A stretch of DNA of 11,161 nucleotides, taken from assembly GCA_035628595.1 (NCBI GenBank), contig DASPJN010000014.1, positions 1 through 11,161 of the forward strand, read 5' to 3'. The position numbers and the translations under genes are program-made. The notes under the pieces were generated by a model. The model was not told where the DNA came from, did not search any database, and saw only the letters and a list, made by a program, of their open reading frames with translations. Shown piece by piece: positions 6,906-11,161 of this stretch (its first letter is position 1; every line of letters starts with the position of its first letter). Source of the DNA: Chryseosolibacter sp035628595. Its GTDB lineage: Bacteria > Bacteroidota > Bacteroidia > Cytophagales > Cyclobacteriaceae.

Positions 6906-7913
6906 TTACTTAAGCTTGTCGAGCTCCGATTTTAATAACGTTATCGAATCGATTGGATCCGGTTCTACACCATTTTCCTTAGCGAGGTAATACGAGATCC
7001 AGTCGGTTAGATGTATCAGATAATAATACTGTTCAAGAAGCGATGCACCTTCGCCGATCACGTCGATAATGGGATTCGATTTTTTCTCGAAAATATCGCG
7101 ACAGATTTCCATACGTTTTTCTACGCGTTCGTGATCATGATCGGAGTAGAGATAGATAACCTGCAACATCGGCATCAGTTGTTCGGGGAATCGCCAACCA
7201 ACAAGCTCATTGTGGTTCATCTCCGGAAATGTATTGATGTGTGCAATATTCTTTGCGTTCTCATTCAACTGCTGTTGGAACCTCAGTGCCATTGCGTAAA
7301 GCCGGTTATCGCAGTATATGACCGGGAGCTTTCCTTTTAACTTCTTGGCAATGAGTTCTGCTTCCGATTGAATGCCTTTCTCGCCACGATCAAGATATTC
7401 AATGGCATTTTCAGTCTCTTTGATAAAGGCAGCGCCAATTAAATTGGTGTGATAAAGCAACGACATCAGCGATACCATGTTGTATCCAAGCATCGCGCGC
7501 GGACTATCAGAGCCACCAGGCAGCTGAATGTAAAACAGGTTGTACTCTCTCGCGATTTCCAGGAGTTTCCCTCCGGATGAAATGACGATACAATGCGCGC
7601 GTTTTAATAACGCTTTGTTTAATGCAGCAACAGTCTCTTCCGTGTTTCCACTATAGGAGCTGGCTACGAACAGCGTATGTGGACTAACGAACTGCGGAAG
7701 ATTATAACTCTTACAAATAGTGATAGGAATCGGAATTCTTCCAAACGTCAACGAGTCAACCAGGTTGGCACCAATGCCAGAGCCGCCCATGCCGGCAATC
7801 ACAACGTTCCTGATATCACTACCAGGACGAACAAGATCAAGTGACTGACCGATCTTCAGGGCATCAGCAAGCTGACGCGTGAAACCCTCAATGTATTTTT
7901 TCGTCGTTGACAT
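6906..7913 (-). CDS. Bifunctional phosphoglucose/phosphomannose isomerase (SIS family)
   Basis: A 335-residue cytoplasmic aldose-ketose isomerase resembling the PGI/PMI enzymes first described in archaea. It probably interconverts glucose-6-phosphate or mannose-6-phosphate with fructose-6-phosphate. Two SIS domains are visible: the first (about 20-155) with GMGGSGIGAN (41-50) and SSYSGNTEET (85-94) for the phosphate, then GGSDSPRAMLGYN (133-145). The second (about 170-335) has QQQLNENAKNIAHINTFPEM and NHNELVGW, giving presumed catalytic Glu218 and His234, and a C-terminal Lys328 in SITLLKSEL. These correspond to the Glu, His and Lys of the Pyrobaculum enzyme. The start is ATG 7911-7913. Substrate preference cannot be read from sequence. 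It is the first gene of the lipB cluster and diverges from yraN across 37 bp. Confidence 0.9.
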   Translation of the reverse strand: MSTTKKYIEGFTRQLADALKIGQSLDLVRPGSDIRNVVIAGMGGSGIGANLVDSLTFGRIPIPITICKSYNLPQFVSPHTLFVASSYSGNTEETVAALNKALLKRAHCIVISSGGKLLEIAREYNLFYIQLPGGSDSPRAMLGYNMVSLMSLLYHTNLIGAAFIKETENAIEYLDRGEKGIQSEAELIAKKLKGKLPVIYCDNRLYAMALRFQQQLNENAKNIAHINTFPEMNHNELVGWRFPEQLMPMLQVIYLYSDHDHERVEKRMEICRDIFEKKSNPIIDVIGEGASLLEQYYYLIHLTDWISYYLAKENGVEPDPIDSITLLKSELDKLK

Positions 7914-7932
7914 AGTTTGTATATTCCAACAT

Positions 7933-7968
7933 CAAAGTTAGGACATTTGCATGAGCGATAAAATCAAA
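7933..7968 (-). promoter_or_regulatory. Promoter candidate of the isomerase-lipB operon
   Basis: The minus strand has TAACTTTG at 7940-7933, an exact match to the Bacteroidota -7 consensus TAnnTTTG, about 20 bases before the isomerase ATG. TTTG at 7968-7965 could serve as the -33 element, but the 24-base spacer is longer than usual. The element would then lie inside the first codons of the divergent yraN gene. Confidence 0.42.
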
Positions 7969-8301
7969 ACCGGAACCAAAGGTGAAAATCTTGCTGCTGA
8001 TTACCTGATCGATAAAGGTTTTGAGATTGTTGTGAGAAACTACCGTTTTCGCAAGACCGAAATTGACCTGATCATCCAACGCGAGGACTGGCTGATCTTT
8101 GTGGAGGTGAAAACGCGATCATCATCCGCATTCGGAGAACCAGAGGATTTTGTTGACGATTATAAGGTTCGCAACATTTATGAAGCTGCTGAAGAATACA
8201 TTTTCTCCAATGACTGGCGCGGACACATTCGCTTTGATATCGTTTCAGTAAAGCTGGGAGAGACGCCCGAGATCCTGCATCTTGAGGATGCTATTAACTA
8301 G
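7951..8301 (+). CDS. yraN: YraN/UPF0102 family nuclease-like protein
   Basis: A 116-residue protein of the UPF0102 family, which has a restriction-endonuclease-like (PD-(D/E)XK) fold related to Holliday-junction resolvases; its physiological role is unsettled. Features in order: the N-terminal helix GTKGENLAADYLIDKGF (8-24); RNYRFRKTEIDLI with the active-site-like Glu37 and Asp39; and FVEVKTRSSSAFG with Glu52 and Lys54, which completes the catalytic signature. Next comes the amphipathic helix around KVRNIYEAAEEYI, then the FDIVSV strand. Most relatives read GEIDLI at the first site; here the Gly is Thr, a mild variation. Length is normal for the family. It is the only intact plus-strand gene in the window. 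It is transcribed away from the isomerase gene and runs into the MORN-like gene tail to tail, 10 bp between stops, with no hairpin terminator visible. Confidence 0.9.
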   Translation: MSDKIKTGTKGENLAADYLIDKGFEIVVRNYRFRKTEIDLIIQREDWLIFVEVKTRSSSAFGEPEDFVDDYKVRNIYEAAEEYIFSNDWRGHIRFDIVSVKLGETPEILHLEDAIN

Positions 8302-8311
8302 TCATGACAGA

Positions 8312-9151
8312 CTATCTTCCCAACCTGTTATTCCGGTATACTTCTTTTCCTTTATCGTTCCATTCAGCTTTCACGTAAGGTGAAGCCTCTTTGTCGAATG
8401 GCTCCTTTGGATAGGTGAGAATTTTCTTTCGCTTGTTGTTAGGGTAATACTCAACCCAATCTCCTACCTTTTGGTCCCATTTATATTCGCCCATCACCGC
8501 GATCTGACCGTTTTCGTAGAAGCGGTAATAATATCCGTCCTTTTCTCCGTATTCTATCGGAATAATTTCTTTCATTTTTTTTCGCTCATGCGGATCGTAA
8601 TAGCTTACCTGCGACTCTTTCGGCCATCCCCTGAAGTAACGCTCTTTATTAAGTAACACGCTGTCTTTGGCGTTATAACTCATCCAACGACCGTGACGTG
8701 TTCCTTTGAAAAATATTCCTTTCTCGACAACAACCTGTCCCTGACGTTTTTCATACGGCCCATGGAGCAACACACCTTTTGACGCATCGAAGGTTGACGT
8801 CTTCCTGATTTCTTTTCTGGTGAAGTCGTACCAGTAAATATCACGGACAAACGTTGAAGGCAGTTGTGGTCGTTTCAGGTAGTGAAAGATCTCGTATGTG
8901 ACGCGGTTGCCATAGCCTTTGCGTGTGAAACCTTTTTTTGTCTTAAGACCATAAAAAACGCGCTTCTTGACTTTCTTTTTTTTCTTTCCCGTTTCCTCCT
9001 CGTCCTTCTCTTCTTCAAACTCGAGGGTTGCAGGCGTATCGATCGTAAATCGCTTCTCCTGCTCGGTTTCCTGCTGCTGTTGTTCTTCCTGCGCGAACAC
9101 TCGCATTTGCACCATCGCAAAAACCAGAAGAAGAAATGTGATCCGAAGCAT
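8312..9151 (-). CDS. Secreted MORN/YwqK-like repeat protein, function unknown
   Basis: A 279-residue protein with a signal peptide (LRITFLLLVFAMVQMRVFA, predicted cleavage near residue 20, before QEE). There is no lipobox Cys, so it is probably periplasmic or released. Residues 21-63 are a low-complexity linker: Gln/Glu-rich, then acidic (about 44-53), then Lys-rich (56-63). The remainder has two clear MORN-like units of the YwqK type seen in many Bacteroidota proteins: HGPYEKRQGQVVVEKGIFF followed by KGTRHGRWMSYN (about 130-160), and YRFYENGQIAVMGEY followed by KWDQKVGDWVEYYPN (about 209-238). More diverged units may flank them. YwqK-like proteins are often labelled antitoxins, but nothing here shows a toxin partner. 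It is probably transcribed alone, with the htpG terminator upstream of it. Confidence 0.8.
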   Translation of the reverse strand: MLRITFLLLVFAMVQMRVFAQEEQQQQETEQEKRFTIDTPATLEFEEEKDEEETGKKKKKVKKRVFYGLKTKKGFTRKGYGNRVTYEIFHYLKRPQLPSTFVRDIYWYDFTRKEIRKTSTFDASKGVLLHGPYEKRQGQVVVEKGIFFKGTRHGRWMSYNAKDSVLLNKERYFRGWPKESQVSYYDPHERKKMKEIIPIEYGEKDGYYYRFYENGQIAVMGEYKWDQKVGDWVEYYPNNKRKKILTYPKEPFDKEASPYVKAEWNDKGKEVYRNNRLGR

Positions 9152-9180
9152 GCTGAAATATCCGTTAAACGAATGTATTT

Positions 9181-9213
9181 CAAAAATAGTGTAAAACCCG
9201 TAGCAAAAAACAA
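9181..9213 (-). promoter_or_regulatory. Promoter candidate of the MORN-like gene
   Basis: The minus strand has TATTTTTG at 9188-9181, an exact fit to TAnnTTTG, with TTG at 9213-9211 giving a 22-base spacer. The gene starts 29 bases after the -7 element, leaving a reasonable short leader. The -33 element lies within the T-tract of the htpG terminator, so terminator and promoter are packed together. Confidence 0.42.
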
Positions 9214-9233
9214 AAGCCGCTCGATGAGCGGCT
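9201..9233 (-). terminator. Intrinsic terminator of htpG
   Basis: On the minus strand AGCCGCTC, loop ATC and GAGCGGCT form a perfect eight-pair GC-rich stem. It is followed by TTTTGTTTTTTGC, a strong U-tract. It begins 7 bases after the htpG stop codon (9241-9243), the standard arrangement for Rho-independent termination. Confidence 0.85.
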
Positions 9234-9240
9234 CTGCAAA

Positions 9241-11142
9241 TTATTTTGTGAACAGATCTATACTTCGTTTGATAAAGTTGGTCAGCTCCGCGCCTGTAAG
9301 CATATTCTGTGACAGAAGTGCAAGGTCAAAAACCTGCTTGGCAAGCCGGGATTTTTCCTCATCGTTTTCCTGGCGAACTAACTTCTGGACAAGCGGGTGA
9401 TTTCCGTTGATGGCAACATTGTACTGATCAGGCATCGGGCCCATAAATCCATATCCGCCGCCCATCTTTGCCATGTCTTTCATTCTGCGCATGAACTCGC
9501 TCATGGTGATCACTACCGGAAGATCAGACGGTGACATTGACTCGACGGCTACGGTCATGTTCTTGTTGTTGATAGCGCCTTCGAAAATTGTCTTTACTTT
9601 TTCCTGCTCTTCGCTGCTCAGTACGCTCTCAACCTTTTCGTCTTTATCGATCAGTTTGTCTGCCGTTTCGCTGTCCACACGTTTGATGCTTGTTTTCTCG
9701 AGCTTCTGCTCAAGCGTATTGATAAAATGACTGTCGAGAACACCATCGAGCAACAATACATCGTACGCTTTGCTTTTAGCTGACTGGATGAAACTATCCT
9801 GTTTTCCTTTGTCAGAGGCGTAGATGTAAACCAGATTCTTATCCTTGTCAGTCTGGTTTGTTTTCGCTTTTTCTTTATATTCCTCTAAAGTGAAATACTC
9901 GTTGTCAACGTTTTTCAGAAGTGCGAAATCTTTAGCCCGATCGTAAAACTTTTCATCGCTGATGATACCGTACTTTACGAAAATATTAATGTCATCCCAC
10001 TTCTTCTCGAAATCCTTCCTGTCCTTCTTGTAAAGATCCTGCAGCTTATCAGCCACTTTTTTAGTAATGTGCTGACTGATTTTCTTGACGTTCGAATCAG
10101 ACTGCAAATAACTTCTCGAAACGTTGAGAGGAATATCCGGTGAATCGAGAACACCGTGCAACAGCATGAGAAAATCCGGCACGACATCTTTTACCTCGTC
10201 GGTGATGAACACCTGGCGTGAGTAAAGTTGAATCTTATTTTTACTGATCTCGAAGTCATTTTTAACCTTCGGAAAATAAAGAATTCCCGTAAGGTTAAAA
10301 GGGTAGTCGACATTCAGGTGGATCCAGAAAAGAGGATCTTCTGAGAACGGATAAAGCTCCTTATAGAACTTCAAGTAATCTTCGTCTTTTAATTCATTTG
10401 GTGATTTTGTCCAGAGCGGCGCTGGATTGTTGATGATCCTGTCAGTAGTAATTGTCTTATGCTGAGGTTTGCCATCTTTGTCTACCCCATCTTCAACGCT
10501 CTCCTGCTTTGTTCCAAACTTGATTTCAACCGGAAGGAATTTGCAATACTTCTCAAGGATTCCTTTTAATTTCCATTCGTCAAGAAATTCTTCAGCGTCT
10601 TTGTTGATGTAAAGAATAACATCCGTTCCGCGAGTGGCCTTGCTGGTAGTCGACAGCTCAAACTCAGTGGAGCCATCGCAAACCCATAGAGCAGCCTCCT
10701 GCTCGGTAGATTTATAGGAGCGGGAGATGATCTCAACTTTATCTGCAACCATAAATGCAGAGTAAAAGCCAAGACCGAACTTGCCGATGATATCTTTTCC
10801 ATCGGCCTTGTCTTTAAATTTTTCAACGAATTCAGCGGCCCCTGAAAATGCAATCTGGTTGATATATTTCTTTACTTCTTCAGGCGTCATGCCGATACCT
10901 TTATCGGATACGGTAATGGTTTTTTTGTCCTTATCGAAGCTTACGTCAATTCTAAGGTCGCCCAAGTCGCCATTGAACTCACCAAGAGACGAAAGTTTCT
11001 TAAGTTTTTGTGTCGCGTCAACTGCATTTGAAACAAGTTCACGTAAGAATATCTCATGGTCAGAGTAAAGAAATTTTTTGATGATCGGGAAAATATTCTC
11101 GGTATGAATCGAGATCGTACCTTTTTCTTGTGTAGTTGCCAT
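9241..11142 (-). CDS. htpG: Hsp90-family molecular chaperone
   Basis: A 633-residue cytosolic ATP-dependent chaperone, normal for bacterial Hsp90 (E. coli HtpG, 624). The N-terminal GHKL ATPase domain (about 1-230) shows FLRELVSNAVDA with catalytic Glu35 and Mg-binding Asn39, SDKGIGM with Asp80, GKFGLGFYSAFMVADKV (120-136) forming the ATP lid end, and TRGTDV. The middle domain (about 240-500) contains RQVFITDEVKDVVPDFLMLL and LPLNVSR-like PLNVSRSYLQ, with the Arg that reaches the nucleotide. The C-terminal dimerisation domain (about 510-633) includes the Gly/Met-rich loop MGGGYGFMGPMPDQYNVAIN and NHPLVQKLV. There is no eukaryotic MEEVD tail. The start, ATG 11140-11142, is just before the conserved first helix. 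Only 19 bases upstream are in the window, so no heat-shock promoter can be judged. It ends in its own terminator. Confidence 0.98.
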   Translation of the reverse strand: MATTQEKGTISIHTENIFPIIKKFLYSDHEIFLRELVSNAVDATQKLKKLSSLGEFNGDLGDLRIDVSFDKDKKTITVSDKGIGMTPEEVKKYINQIAFSGAAEFVEKFKDKADGKDIIGKFGLGFYSAFMVADKVEIISRSYKSTEQEAALWVCDGSTEFELSTTSKATRGTDVILYINKDAEEFLDEWKLKGILEKYCKFLPVEIKFGTKQESVEDGVDKDGKPQHKTITTDRIINNPAPLWTKSPNELKDEDYLKFYKELYPFSEDPLFWIHLNVDYPFNLTGILYFPKVKNDFEISKNKIQLYSRQVFITDEVKDVVPDFLMLLHGVLDSPDIPLNVSRSYLQSDSNVKKISQHITKKVADKLQDLYKKDRKDFEKKWDDINIFVKYGIISDEKFYDRAKDFALLKNVDNEYFTLEEYKEKAKTNQTDKDKNLVYIYASDKGKQDSFIQSAKSKAYDVLLLDGVLDSHFINTLEQKLEKTSIKRVDSETADKLIDKDEKVESVLSSEEQEKVKTIFEGAINNKNMTVAVESMSPSDLPVVITMSEFMRRMKDMAKMGGGYGFMGPMPDQYNVAINGNHPLVQKLVRQENDEEKSRLAKQVFDLALLSQNMLTGAELTNFIKRSIDLFTK

Positions 11143-11161
11143 AGTGTTAATACAAGGATTT

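Noticed and set aside
8312..9151. YwqK-type antitoxin in a toxin-antitoxin pair
   Set aside because: No adjacent toxin gene is present, and the signal peptide points to export.
8864..9400. Plus-strand open frame of 178 codons spanning the MORN-like and htpG ends
   Set aside because: It is Phe/Leu/Ser-rich because it is antisense to Lys/Glu-rich coding sequence and crosses the htpG terminator.
1..11161. tRNA or rRNA genes, CRISPR arrays, insertion sequences, phage genes or defence islands
   Set aside because: Looked for by eye on both strands; no cloverleaf, regular repeat-spacer pattern, transposase or terminal inverted repeats were found.

Overview
The window looks like a housekeeping stretch of a Bacteroidota chromosome, most likely of the Cytophagia type. 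The evidence is the gene content (a PolB-like 3'-5' exonuclease next to RNase R, a SIS-type phosphoglucose/phosphomannose isomerase, a YwqK/MORN-like secreted protein, a NupG-like permease). Starts also lack Shine-Dalgarno sequences, and several gaps carry matches to the Bacteroidota -7 element TAnnTTTG. The lineage is inferred from family resemblance; I could not run a search.

Layout, right to left because nearly everything is on the minus strand. (1) htpG (Hsp90) at 9241-11142 ends in a clear intrinsic terminator. (2) A secreted MORN-like protein of unknown role lies at 8312-9151 behind its own promoter candidate. (3) yraN at 7951-8301 is the only intact plus-strand gene. It converges on the MORN gene with 10 bp between stops and diverges from the isomerase gene across 37 bp. 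(4) A likely operon runs isomerase (6906-7913), lipB (6143-6859, TTG start), then a conserved-looking 134-residue hypothetical whose start codon overlaps the lipB stop as ATGA. (5) At 5265-5741 no intact gene is visible. This stretch holds a plus-strand remnant of an ABC transporter ATPase (Walker B onward, with an in-frame TGA just before it) and a 12-bp palindrome. (6) A second tight minus-strand operon runs PolB-like exonuclease (4548-5264), RNase R (2332-4539, 8 bp later), short-chain polyprenyl synthase (1337-2311, 20 bp later) and a NupG-type major facilitator transporter (67-1269, 67 bp later), with a terminator hairpin at 28-56.

The genes serve ordinary functions: protein folding, lipoate attachment, sugar-phosphate isomerisation, DNA/RNA turnover, isoprenoid chain elongation and nucleoside uptake. 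I see no tRNA or rRNA, CRISPR array, insertion sequence, phage gene or defence island. I do not think the window holds an undescribed system. The items most worth a second look are the decaying ABC ATPase, the uncharacterised protein coupled to lipB, and the palindrome in front of the nuclease operon.
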